Below are positions 26,646-34,622 of a stretch of DNA of 56,385 bases, in pieces. Source of the stretch: DASSKK01 sp035690495 (GTDB lineage Bacteria; Actinomycetota; Actinomycetes; Propionibacteriales; Nocardioidaceae); contig DASSKK010000064.1 in assembly GCA_035690495.1 (NCBI GenBank), positions 1-56,385 on the forward strand, given 5' to 3'. Below the pieces are notes generated by a model, which worked only from the letters and a program-made list of their open reading frames with translations, had not been told where the DNA came from and made no database searches. A program made the translations under genes and the position numbers. How positions within the stretch are numbered: the first letter of the stretch is position 1; each line of letters opens with the position of its first letter.

Positions 26646-29150
26646 TCAGCCGGTGGGGGACGGGCTCGTGGCCGGCGTGGGCGAGGGCTGGGTGGACGGT
26701 GACGGGCTGGTCGTGCCGGAGGTCCCGGCCGTCGGGCTGGACGTGGCGGACGGGCTAGGTGAGGGACTGGACGTGGCGGACGGGCTCGGCGCGGAGCTGG
26801 ACGTGGCGGACGCGCTCGGTGCCGTGCTGCGGGAGGGGCCGGTGGTGCTCGGCTGGTCAGCACTGGCGCTGCTGCTCGGCGCCAGCAGACCCGGTGAGAT
26901 GCCGGTAGCACTCGGCGTAGCGAAGGGCGACACGCTGGAGGACGAGGCGGTGGCGGTCGCGGTTGCGGCCGGCGGCAGGAACGTGCCCGGCTCATCGGTC
27001 TCGATGATGCCCTTCACCTGTTGCGCATACCCGTCGAGCCGCGACTGGATCGTGTCCAGGCTCACCTTGCCGCTGCCGATCTGGTCCCCGAAGGCGGCGA
27101 TCTGCTTCCACACCGCGTCCAGCTGGGACCGCGCGTCGGCCGACAGCGGGCTGCGCAGCGTGACGAACAGCTGCTGTGCCAGCGCGTAGGTCAGACAGTG
27201 CACGCACTGGTAGTTGAGCGCCCCGGCGAGGTTCTGCGGGGCGGCGACGTGGTTGTGGCCGACGACGAGCACCACCTGGAAGGCGACCGCGACCGAGGCG
27301 CAGTGCACGCAGCTGGCGAAGGCGTAGGCCTCGTTGCGGTTCAGGGCCGCCGTGCCGCCATCGACCCAGACCAGCGCGAAGGCGACCTCGTAGTCGACGG
27401 TCCCGTTCGTGGTGTTCACCGCGAGGGCCTGGTTGTCGCCCGGGCCCGGTGCGAGCGGCTTGTCGAACGGGAAGACCCAGCCCTGCCGCTGGGCGTCCGC
27501 GGCTGTCGTCCCCTGGCTCGCCGCGGTCGGCGGCTGCTCCTGGCGGGAAGCCGGCACGAGCACCAGCGCCAGCCTGGGGTGGGCCTGCGTCGGCAGTGGC
27601 TGGGAGGTGTCCAGGACCGTTCGGATCGTGCCGCGCGTGCCCTGCTCGAGGGGTTCGGTGGCGCTCCCTGTGATGCCGCTCGCGGGACGGGCGGCGGCGA
27701 CGGTGTCCATCACGGTTCCGGAGTCCCACGGCTCGATCGGCCGGTAGGTGTCCGGGCGTGGCCACCATGCGTACGCGAGGCCGGCAGCCACTGCCCCCGC
27801 GGTGACCGCCGCGACGGTACGCCGGATCGGGCGACCCGCGGTGCCACGCCACACGCCGCGCACCACACGGCGCAGGATCCGCGCGAGGATGAGGAACGTC
27901 CCGCCGATCGGCAGTGCCACGGCGCCCATGGTGAGCATCCGGGCCGCCAGCTGTGTCGCATCGCCGTGCTGCCAGGCCGCGGCGAACATGTCCTGCTCAC
28001 GGGCCAGCTTGTCCCCCGCGGTGGCGAGCACGTGGGGCATCGCGATCACCATCGCGAAGGCCGTGAAGAGCAGCGTAGGGACCACGACGACCACCCAGAG
28101 CGTCACCACTGCCCGGGCCCACGGCTTGAGCAGCCGGGCTCCGGGATCGCTCCATCGCCACGGGAGCGCGCCGAGCAGGGTCGGCTTGATCCGGTGGAAG
28201 AGGTCGGGAACGCCGGTCACGTCGGCGAGCACGTGGTAGCCGTCGAAGCGCACCAGGGGGGTCAGCTGACGCACCATCTGGATGATCTGGGTGGCCACGA
28301 CGAGGAGCAGCGCGTCGTAGCGGGTCACCACCCAGGCACCGCTGATCACCACCGCCACTATCGCGTTGAAGTAGAGGCCTCCGAGGTCGGTGCGCACCCG
28401 CCCTCCGCGGCCGAGCCGGTAGGCGTCGGTGACGTCGGTGTAGAAGGCGGGCCACATCAGGTAGACACCGGCGCCCATGACCCCGGGCGTGGCACCGCCG
28501 CGGCGTGCGGCCGCGGCATGACCGAACTCGTGGAAGCCGGCGGACAGGACCGTCACCACGAAGACCAGGATCAGCAGGCCGGGGTGGTTGAAGGCCTGGT
28601 ACGTCGCCGAGGCGAGGCCCTTGTTGAAGAAGACCCACCAGCACACGACGGCGAACGCGGCCAGCATGGGAACCGCGACAAGCGGGCTGAACAGGCCCGC
28701 GAACGGCGCGGTAAGCCTCCTGGTCCGCACCGGGTCGGTCACCGCCAAGCGGAAGCGCAGAGCGAGCAGCGGGCTGGACCGCCTCACCTCGGGCTGACTG
28801 CCGTCGGCCTTGGTGAGCAGGCCGAGGGGGCGGAGCTTTTCGGCGACGAGCCGGAGCACGTTGTCGGCGCTGACCGTCCTGCCCGTCGCGCGAGACACCG
28901 CCTCGGCCACCCGAGCTGCGTCCCGGCGGCCGTCCACGGCCCGCAGCACCGCGTAGAGCAGGCTGGTCAACTGCAGCGTCTGCCCGTCGCCGCGGCGGAC
29001 CAGGGAGGGCGGGATGCGGTATCCGGAGCCCGACATCTCCCCGATCAGCTGGACGCCCGCGGCCCGGGAGAGGATCGCGTCCTGCGCTACCGGAGCCTGG
29101 GCACCGTCGGGTGCGGCCTCGGAGTCTCCGGTGCCGTGGACGGCAGTCAC
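26646..29150 (-). CDS. M50 membrane metalloprotease with PqqD/RRE-like N-domain and CVHC repeats
   Basis: 834 residues from a GTG, 3 bp after the stop of the repeat-protein gene. Residues ~25-112 form a small helical PqqD/RRE-like domain (LQLTSLLYAVLRAVDGRRDAA...). The site-2-protease-type core follows: the metal motif HEFGH (207-211) in a membrane segment, then LTPLVRFDGYHVLADV with the second-site Asp303. About six or seven membrane segments are visible (near 152-178, 187-206, 257-295, 345-372, 405-425, 445-463). A ~270-residue non-membrane domain contains two identical CVHC motifs (614-617, 649-652) and VAVAFQVVLVVG. The last ~105 residues are Ser/Pro/Thr-rich, like a wall-spanning stalk. 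It probably cleaves or exports the neighbouring leader-bearing protein. Confidence 0.85.
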   Translation of the reverse strand: MTAVHGTGDSEAAPDGAQAPVAQDAILSRAAGVQLIGEMSGSGYRIPPSLVRRGDGQTLQLTSLLYAVLRAVDGRRDAARVAEAVSRATGRTVSADNVLRLVAEKLRPLGLLTKADGSQPEVRRSSPLLALRFRLAVTDPVRTRRLTAPFAGLFSPLVAVPMLAAFAVVCWWVFFNKGLASATYQAFNHPGLLILVFVVTVLSAGFHEFGHAAAARRGGATPGVMGAGVYLMWPAFYTDVTDAYRLGRGGRVRTDLGGLYFNAIVAVVISGAWVVTRYDALLLVVATQIIQMVRQLTPLVRFDGYHVLADVTGVPDLFHRIKPTLLGALPWRWSDPGARLLKPWARAVVTLWVVVVVPTLLFTAFAMVIAMPHVLATAGDKLAREQDMFAAAWQHGDATQLAARMLTMGAVALPIGGTFLILARILRRVVRGVWRGTAGRPIRRTVAAVTAGAVAAGLAYAWWPRPDTYRPIEPWDSGTVMDTVAAARPASGITGSATEPLEQGTRGTIRTVLDTSQPLPTQAHPRLALVLVPASRQEQPPTAASQGTTAADAQRQGWVFPFDKPLAPGPGDNQALAVNTTNGTVDYEVAFALVWVDGGTAALNRNEAYAFASCVHCASVAVAFQVVLVVGHNHVAAPQNLAGALNYQCVHCLTYALAQQLFVTLRSPLSADARSQLDAVWKQIAAFGDQIGSGKVSLDTIQSRLDGYAQQVKGIIETDEPGTFLPPAATATATASSSSVSPFATPSATGISPGLLAPSSSASADQPSTTGPSRSTAPSASATSSSAPSPSATSSPSPSPSATSSPTAGTSGTTSPSPSTQPSPTPATSPSPTG

Positions 29151-29153
29151 GGG

Positions 29154-29810
29154 CTACTGCTGGATCTGCGACGTCTGGTCGGTGGTGGCGGTAGCGGATC
29201 CGTCGATGGTCTGGTCGATGGTCACGTCTTGCGGAGCCGACGAGATCGCGGTGCTGTCCACCGAGCCGATGTTGGCCGCGACGCTGCCGTCGATCGGCGC
29301 CGCCACGTTGGCGTTCGCGGCCACGGCGCCGTCGATCGGCGCGGCCACGTCGGCGTCGGCGTTCACGTTGACGTTGACGTCGAGCAGGCTGCCACCGGAG
29401 GTGTCGGTCGGGTCCGTGACGACGCTGGTGGTGCCGCCGCCGGTGTCTGTCGTGCCCGTGGTGCCGCCGGTGTCTGTCGTGCCCGTGGTGCCGGCCGACT
29501 GCTCGATGCCGCTGACTTGCACCCCATGGGCGGTGGCGTCGGCGTTGATGCCCTGGTCGATCACGGCATGCTGGCCGGCCAGCGCCTCCGCACCGGAGCC
29601 GGTGGACAGCACGTTGGCGCTGGCCGCTGCCTCGATCGGTGCCGCCACGTTGGCGTTCGCCGCGACGGCCAGGTCGATCGGGGCGCTCGCGGCGATGCCG
29701 AGATCGATGTTGGCGTTGAGATCCAGGATGGAGACGACCTCTTTGTCCGGAAGTGCCGTTGCCTGCTCTGCTGCGAGCTCCTCAGCGGTCAAGCCGTGCA
29801 CGTCGCCCAT
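29154..29810 (-). CDS. Leader-bearing Ala/Asn-rich repeat protein, putative substrate of the M50 protease
   Basis: 218 residues, ATG 29810 after AAGGGA. There is no Sec signal peptide. Residues 1-30 form an acidic, leader-like segment (LTAEELAAEQATALPDKEVV) reminiscent of RiPP-type leaders with an LPD(R/K)E motif. The rest is a duplicated repeat region: API(D/E) units at 43, 57, 157 and 171 with an exact 14-residue period (APIDLAVAANANVA / APIDGAVAANANVA), joined by a Thr/Gly linker (GTTGTTDTGGTTGTTDTGGG). The tail is Asp/Thr/Ser/Gln-rich. It contains no cysteine. The repeats suggest a beta-solenoid or fibrous surface protein. No known family is recognised; the gene is coupled to the M50 gene. 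Confidence 0.75.
   Translation of the reverse strand: MGDVHGLTAEELAAEQATALPDKEVVSILDLNANIDLGIAASAPIDLAVAANANVAAPIEAAASANVLSTGSGAEALAGQHAVIDQGINADATAHGVQVSGIEQSAGTTGTTDTGGTTGTTDTGGGTTSVVTDPTDTSGGSLLDVNVNVNADADVAAPIDGAVAANANVAAPIDGSVAANIGSVDSTAISSAPQDVTIDQTIDGSATATTDQTSQIQQ
29440..29493. repeat. 27-bp exact tandem duplication in the repeat-protein gene
   Basis: Two identical 27-base units (29440-29466, 29467-29493) encode the Gly-Thr-Thr-Asp-Thr-Gly-Gly linker twice. Exact identity points to recent slippage, so linker length may vary between strains. Confidence 0.85.
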
Positions 29811-29872
29811 GATTTCCCTTTCCGGCAGGCGGACCCGTCCACACTGCCTCGGTTCGGGGCTGAACCTGGCTG

Positions 29873-29898
29873 TTACCCGGGTCCAGTTGGGGCTAAAC
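29873..29898 (-). promoter_or_regulatory. SigB-type promoter of the repeat protein/M50 module
   Basis: On the minus strand GTTTAG is followed after 14 bases by GGGTAA. This fits the general-stress sigma factor consensus (GTTTAA-N14-GGGTAT, SigB/SigF type). Transcription would start about 55 bases before the ATG at 29810. Confidence 0.5.
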
Positions 29899-29923
29899 GG
29901 GCGCCGGCTCGATCCGGCCGCGC

Positions 29924-30706
29924 TCAGGAGCCCAGCCGGGTCGCCTCGGATGTTCCGAAGCGCTCACGCATCAGGGACTTGATGCCCAGCGGAAATCGGG
30001 AGGTGGCCCGCAGGTGGGACGCGGTCAGCGCCCGTTGAGCCTTGGCGTCGCCCCCGAACGCGCCCAGGCACAGTTCCGGGCAGGCGTTGGCGAGCTGCAG
30101 GATCGCTCCGGCGCATTCGAGCTCCCCGGCCATCAGCAGCAGCGGCGCCGCGCCGACGTACAGGTCGCCGGCAAACGCGTCCAGCGTGGCGAGCAGGCGT
30201 CCCGGGTCCCCGGAGGAGTCCTTCAACCCACGCACCGGGAGATCGGCCAGACGCTCCACGGGGATGCCAGGCGGGGCCACAGCAGGGAAGTGGTACGCGA
30301 ACAGCGGTGTGTCGCCGACGACGGCAGCGACGCTCCGGTAGAAGCCGAGCGGATCCTGCACTCCGCGCGGGGAGCGTGCGAGCACGGCTCCGACCTCGCG
30401 CTCGACCACCTCCGCGGCGAACTGCGCCGACTGCCACCCGGAGGCCAGGCTGGCTCCCATCACGACGGGGGCGTCGCCGCCGACGGCGTCCAGCACTGCG
30501 TCGAGCAGCGCGAGCCGCTCCTCGTCGCCCAGCGTCTCCGGCTCCCCGGAGGTGCCGCACACGACGACGGCGCGGATGCCCGCGTCGACCAGCCGGCGAG
30601 CGTGGCGGGCGCTGGCGGCGTAGTCGACCGCGAGGTCCTCGTCGAACAGCGTCGCCAGGGCCACGCCTGCGCCGGTGAACACCGGATCTGCTGCTTCGCT
30701 GGTCAT
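29924..30706 (-). CDS. Dihydrodipicolinate synthase/N-acetylneuraminate lyase family aldolase
   Basis: 260 residues, ATG after an AAGG site, somewhat shorter than the usual ~290-300. It is a class I TIM-barrel aldolase using pyruvate or a similar keto acid. The GTSGE motif (51-55), Tyr138 (FAYHFP) and the Schiff-base Lys162 (GLKDSSG) are all present. The substrate is unlikely to be only aspartate semialdehyde: no lysine-pathway genes are near, and DapA paralogues of this type often act on sugar acids or hydroxyproline derivatives. Divergent from the helicase gene, 77 bp apart. Confidence 0.85.
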   Translation of the reverse strand: MTSEAADPVFTGAGVALATLFDEDLAVDYAASARHARRLVDAGIRAVVVCGTSGEPETLGDEERLALLDAVLDAVGGDAPVVMGASLASGWQSAQFAAEVVEREVGAVLARSPRGVQDPLGFYRSVAAVVGDTPLFAYHFPAVAPPGIPVERLADLPVRGLKDSSGDPGRLLATLDAFAGDLYVGAAPLLLMAGELECAGAILQLANACPELCLGAFGGDAKAQRALTASHLRATSRFPLGIKSLMRERFGTSEATRLGS

Positions 30707-30783
30707 CGTTGCCTTTCGGGGTGCGCTCCCAACATAGCGGCGGGTCGCCGGTCGCCGTCGGCGCTGCGTCGTAGTGTCGTGAC

Positions 30784-33700
30784 GTGCTGGACCTGGGCCT
30801 GATCGACGAGGTGCTGCTGCGGCGTGTGTTCGGTCCCGGCACCGTTGTCCGCGGCACCGGCTACGCCACCGCGAGCCACGTGCTCAGCATCGCGCTCGAC
30901 GAGGAGCCGGACGGCACGCTGGCGATCAGCGGCAAGGTCGAGGGTTCGCGGGCGGCGCCGTACTCCACGACCGTCTGGGTCTTCCTCGACCCGCAGGACC
31001 CGGTGCCGTACGTCGACAGCTCCTGCACGTGCCCGGTCGGTGAGGACTGCAAGCACGCCGTCGCGCTGCTGCTGGTGGCCCAGCGGCAGCAGGCCAGTGC
31101 GGTCCCCGCCTGGGAGCGGCAGCTCGACCTGCTGCTCGACGAGCTCGAGTCCTCCGCCCCGACGGCGCCCGCGCAGAAGAAGCCGCTCGCCCTGCAGGTG
31201 CAGCTGTCCTCCCCGCCGCGCGGGAACCGCTACGGACCGAGTCGCGGGACGTTGTCGATCCGTCCGCTGCAACGCGGCGCCAGGGACAACTGGATCAAGA
31301 CCGGGGTCGGCTGGAAGGACGTGCCCCTGCTCCAGTCGTTCGGCGCGCACCGCCGTGACCAGAGCCAGCTGCTGGCCGAGATCCTCACCGCCTACCGCGC
31401 CGTCTCGTCGATGGGCTACTACGGCAGCGAGAACCAGCTGACCCTCTCCTCGTTCGGTCCCTCCCTGTGGCCGCTGCTGGCGCGGGCGGAGCAGGCCGGC
31501 ATCGAGCTGGTGCCCGGCCAGGGCCTCGACGAGGTGGTGCTCGAGCCGGAGCCGGTGGCGGTGCAGATCGACGTGAACACCGCCGAGGACAGGGGCCTGC
31601 GCGTCCACGGCTCGGTGCTGGCCGGCGGGGAGCGCTACGCCCAGGACGCCTTCGACCTGCTCGGCGTGCCCGGGCACGGCGTCGCCGTCTGGAGGCCCGG
31701 ACAGCGGTCGCGCAGCTGGTCGCTGCGGCTGGCCCCGCTGTCGAGTCCGGTCGGCCCGGAGGTGCGCCGGCTGCTGCTCGGCGACCGGCCCTTGCAGGTC
31801 CCTGACGAGCGTCGCGACGAGCTGGTATCGGACTACCTGCCCCGCATCCAAAGGCATGTCCCGGTCGTCTCCTCCGACCAGTCGGTGGTGCTCGCCGAGC
31901 CGGCCGAGCCCCGGCTGGCGCTGAGCGTGACCTGGGTGGCGGTCGACGAGGTGGGCCTGCGCTGGTCGTGGCGCTACCGGGTCGGCGCCGACGACCGGGT
32001 CTACGGCCTGCGGGACGCTGAAGGCACCGGTTCGCGGCGGAGCGTGCGCCGTCCGCTCGACGAGCAGGCGCTGCTGGACGACCTGGTGCTCACCGGCGAC
32101 GCCGAGGCGGTGCTCTGCGACGGCGGCCACCGACGCCACGGGCTGCTGCCCGAGCAGACGCTCCGCCACGGCCGGGCGATCCGGTTCGCCGAGGACGTGC
32201 TGCCCGACCTCGCCGCGGCGGGCCGGATCGAGATCGACGAGACCGGCGGACGACCCGACTACCGGGAGGCGCGCGAGGCGCCGGTGGTCCACTTCGCGTC
32301 GATGGACTCCGGCGTCGAGGCCGATCGCCCCGGCGAGCAGCGCACCGACTGGCTGGACCTGGAGGTGGTGATCAGCGTCGACGGGCGGCCGCTGGCGCTT
32401 GCGCAGCTGCTCACCGCGCTGACCGCGGGCCAGGACCGGGTGATCCTCCCCGACGGCGTGCACATCGCCGTCGACCGCCCGGAGTTCTCCCAGCTCGCCG
32501 AGCTGGTCGCCGCCGCCGGGGAGCTGGTCGAGCAGCCGGACGGCGGGGTCCGGGTGGGTGGCCACGACCTGGGCATGTGGGACGAGCTCGCCGAGATCGG
32601 CGTCGTCGACGCCCAGGCGGGGGAGTGGGTGCGTGCCGCGCAGGCGCTGCGCGGGCTCACCACCCTGCCGCAGGTCGAGCCGACGGGCGTGAAGGCCGAG
32701 CTGCGCGGCTACCAGCTGGATGGCTTCCGCTGGCTGGCCTTCCTGTGGGGAGCCCAGCTCGGCGGCATCCTCGCCGACGACATGGGGCTCGGGAAGACGC
32801 TGCAGACCCTGGCGCTGGTGGCGCATGCCCGCGAGCTTGGTGCGGGCCCGTTCCTGGTCGTCGCGCCCACCACCGTGGTGTCCACCTGGGCGCACGAGGC
32901 GGCCAGCTTCACCCCGGGCCTGGTGGTCCGCACGGTGACCGAGTCGCACGCACGACGCGGCATGACGATCGCCGAGCTCGCCGAGGACGCCGACGTGCTG
33001 ATCACCTCCTACACACTCTTCCGGCTCGAGGTCGACGCCTACCGCGGCTGCGACTGGGGCGGGCTGGTGCTCGACGAGGCGCAGGCGGTCAAGAATCACC
33101 ACGGCAAGACCTACCAGTGCGTGCGCCGCCTCGACGTGCCTTTCCGGCTGGCCCTGACCGGCACCCCGATGGAGAACCGGCTGCTCGAGCTGTGGTCGCT
33201 GCTGTCGATCGTCGCGCCCGGTCTCTACCCGTGGCCGCAGCGATTCGTCGAGACGGTCGCCAACCCGGTGGAGCGGCTCGGCGAGGCCGCCGTGCTGGAG
33301 CGGTTCCGGCGCCGGATCCGGCCGTTCCTGCTGCGGCGCACCAAGGAGTACGTCGCCGCCGACCTGCCGCCGAAGCAGGAGCAGGTGCTCGACGTGCGCC
33401 TGACCCCCAAGCACCGGCGGATCTACGACACCCACCTTCAGCGCGAGCGGCAGACCGTGCTCGGCCTGGTCGGCGACTTCGACAGGCACCGGATCGCGAT
33501 CTTCCGGTCGCTGACCCGGATGCGCCAGCTCAGCCTCGACGCGGCGCTCGTCGACGAGAAGTACGACGGCGTCGGGTCGGCCAAGGCCGACGTGCTCGTC
33601 GACCACCTCCTGGAGCTGGTCGCCGAGGGCCATCGGGCCCTGGTGTTCAGCCAGTTCACCTCCTACCTGGGCCGGGTGCGTGCACGGCTCGACCGCGAGG

Positions 33701-34083
33701 GGATCGAGACGGTGTACCTCGACGGGCGCACCCGTCAGCGCGGCAAGGTCGTCTCGGCCTTCAAGGACGGCGACGCGCCGGTGTTCCTGATCAGTCTCAA
33801 GGCCGGCGGGGTCGGGCTCACGCTCACCGAGGCGGACTACGTGTTCGTGCTCGACCCGTGGTGGAACCCGGCGGTCGAGGCGCAGGCCGTGGACCGCACG
33901 CACCGGATCGGCCAGACCCGCCCGGTGATGGTCTACCGGCTGGTCGCCGTGGACACCATCGAGCAGAAGGTGATGGAGCTCAAGGCTCGCAAGCAGCAGC
34001 TGTTCGCCCAGGTCGTCGACGGCGGCGGCGCGGCCTCGGCGGGCATCACCGCCGAGGACGTGCGGGCCCTGTTCGAGGGGTGA
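30784..34083 (+). CDS. SWIM zinc-finger SNF2-family helicase
   Basis: 1099 residues from a GTG. Near the N-terminus a SWIM zinc finger is visible: Cys81, Cys83, Cys89 and His91 (SSCTCPVGEDCKHAVALLL). The long middle region (to ~640) is the SNF2-associated bacterial domain. The Swi2/Snf2 ATPase occupies the C-terminal ~450 residues: LADDMGLGKTLQTLAL (Lys671), motif II LDEAQAVKN (Asp764), motif III LTGTPMENRL, motif V VFLISLKAGGVGLTLTEAD and motif VI DRTHRIGQTRPV. It is a dsDNA translocase likely to remodel protein-DNA complexes or take part in repair. Converges on a small unknown gene. Confidence 0.93.
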   Translation: MLDLGLIDEVLLRRVFGPGTVVRGTGYATASHVLSIALDEEPDGTLAISGKVEGSRAAPYSTTVWVFLDPQDPVPYVDSSCTCPVGEDCKHAVALLLVAQRQQASAVPAWERQLDLLLDELESSAPTAPAQKKPLALQVQLSSPPRGNRYGPSRGTLSIRPLQRGARDNWIKTGVGWKDVPLLQSFGAHRRDQSQLLAEILTAYRAVSSMGYYGSENQLTLSSFGPSLWPLLARAEQAGIELVPGQGLDEVVLEPEPVAVQIDVNTAEDRGLRVHGSVLAGGERYAQDAFDLLGVPGHGVAVWRPGQRSRSWSLRLAPLSSPVGPEVRRLLLGDRPLQVPDERRDELVSDYLPRIQRHVPVVSSDQSVVLAEPAEPRLALSVTWVAVDEVGLRWSWRYRVGADDRVYGLRDAEGTGSRRSVRRPLDEQALLDDLVLTGDAEAVLCDGGHRRHGLLPEQTLRHGRAIRFAEDVLPDLAAAGRIEIDETGGRPDYREAREAPVVHFASMDSGVEADRPGEQRTDWLDLEVVISVDGRPLALAQLLTALTAGQDRVILPDGVHIAVDRPEFSQLAELVAAAGELVEQPDGGVRVGGHDLGMWDELAEIGVVDAQAGEWVRAAQALRGLTTLPQVEPTGVKAELRGYQLDGFRWLAFLWGAQLGGILADDMGLGKTLQTLALVAHARELGAGPFLVVAPTTVVSTWAHEAASFTPGLVVRTVTESHARRGMTIAELAEDADVLITSYTLFRLEVDAYRGCDWGGLVLDEAQAVKNHHGKTYQCVRRLDVPFRLALTGTPMENRLLELWSLLSIVAPGLYPWPQRFVETVANPVERLGEAAVLERFRRRIRPFLLRRTKEYVAADLPPKQEQVLDVRLTPKHRRIYDTHLQRERQTVLGLVGDFDRHRIAIFRSLTRMRQLSLDAALVDEKYDGVGSAKADVLVDHLLELVAEGHRALVFSQFTSYLGRVRARLDREGIETVYLDGRTRQRGKVVSAFKDGDAPVFLISLKAGGVGLTLTEADYVFVLDPWWNPAVEAQAVDRTHRIGQTRPVMVYRLVAVDTIEQKVMELKARKQQLFAQVVDGGGAASAGITAEDVRALFEG

Positions 34084-34089
34084 CCGAGG

Positions 34090-34521
34090 TCAGGCCGTGT
34101 CGCGCCAGACCAGGTCGTCGGGCGCGAACACCACGATCGACTCGTCGGTCGCCAGGTGCACCGGCTCGCAGCGCAGCCCCGCGTCCCGGGCCGCCAGGCC
34201 GAGGTCGCGCGCCCAGGCGATGTCGTCGCCGGTGAGGGCGCTGGAACCGGGCCGCGAGCGCAGGAACGCCACCCGGCCGCCGGGATCGGGGCCGAGGACC
34301 TGCGCGCACACCTCCATCAGGTTGGCCAGCGCCACCGGCTCGGGACGGTCCGGCAGATCCTCGATGCTCGGCACCACCGGCAGGCACTGCCCGTCCGCGG
34401 TGAGGAACTGGACCCAGAGGTTCGGTGCCGAGAACCCGAGCTCGCCCATCAGGATGTGCCAGTGCCGGTGCAGGTCCGCCTGGGTGTGCACCGGACGCAC
34501 CTTCTTGCGTTTGTTGGTCAT
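34090..34521 (-). CDS. Conserved hypothetical protein, 143 residues
   Basis: Read from ATG 34521 (an in-frame upstream ATG lies at 34530). The sequence opens with a basic TNKRKKVRPVHTQADLHRHW and has a soluble alpha/beta look: LMGELGFSAPNLWVQFLTADG, ANLMEVCAQVLG and VAFLRSRPGSSALTGDDIAWARDL, then ESIVVFAPDDLVWR. I do not recognise a characterised family. The RSRPG...LTGDDIAWARDL segment recalls actinobacterial proteins of similar length often annotated as hypothetical. Tail-to-tail with the helicase gene (6 bp) and divergent from the SLAC1 gene. Confidence 0.65.
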   Translation of the reverse strand: MTNKRKKVRPVHTQADLHRHWHILMGELGFSAPNLWVQFLTADGQCLPVVPSIEDLPDRPEPVALANLMEVCAQVLGPDPGGRVAFLRSRPGSSALTGDDIAWARDLGLAARDAGLRCEPVHLATDESIVVFAPDDLVWRDTA

Positions 34522-34622
34522 GGGATCCACCCTGCCCGGCGCAGAAGCTCCGTGGGGCGTTGTTCACAGGGCAATTTCGCCGGGGAGCGCCGATCGCGTT
34601 CCGCCGGGTCTAACGTTGCCAT

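Noticed and set aside
26646..26960. Low-complexity Ser/Pro/Thr tail as a frameshift artefact
   Set aside because: The same frame continues without interruption from the M50 domain and similar stalks are common in wall-spanning actinobacterial proteins.
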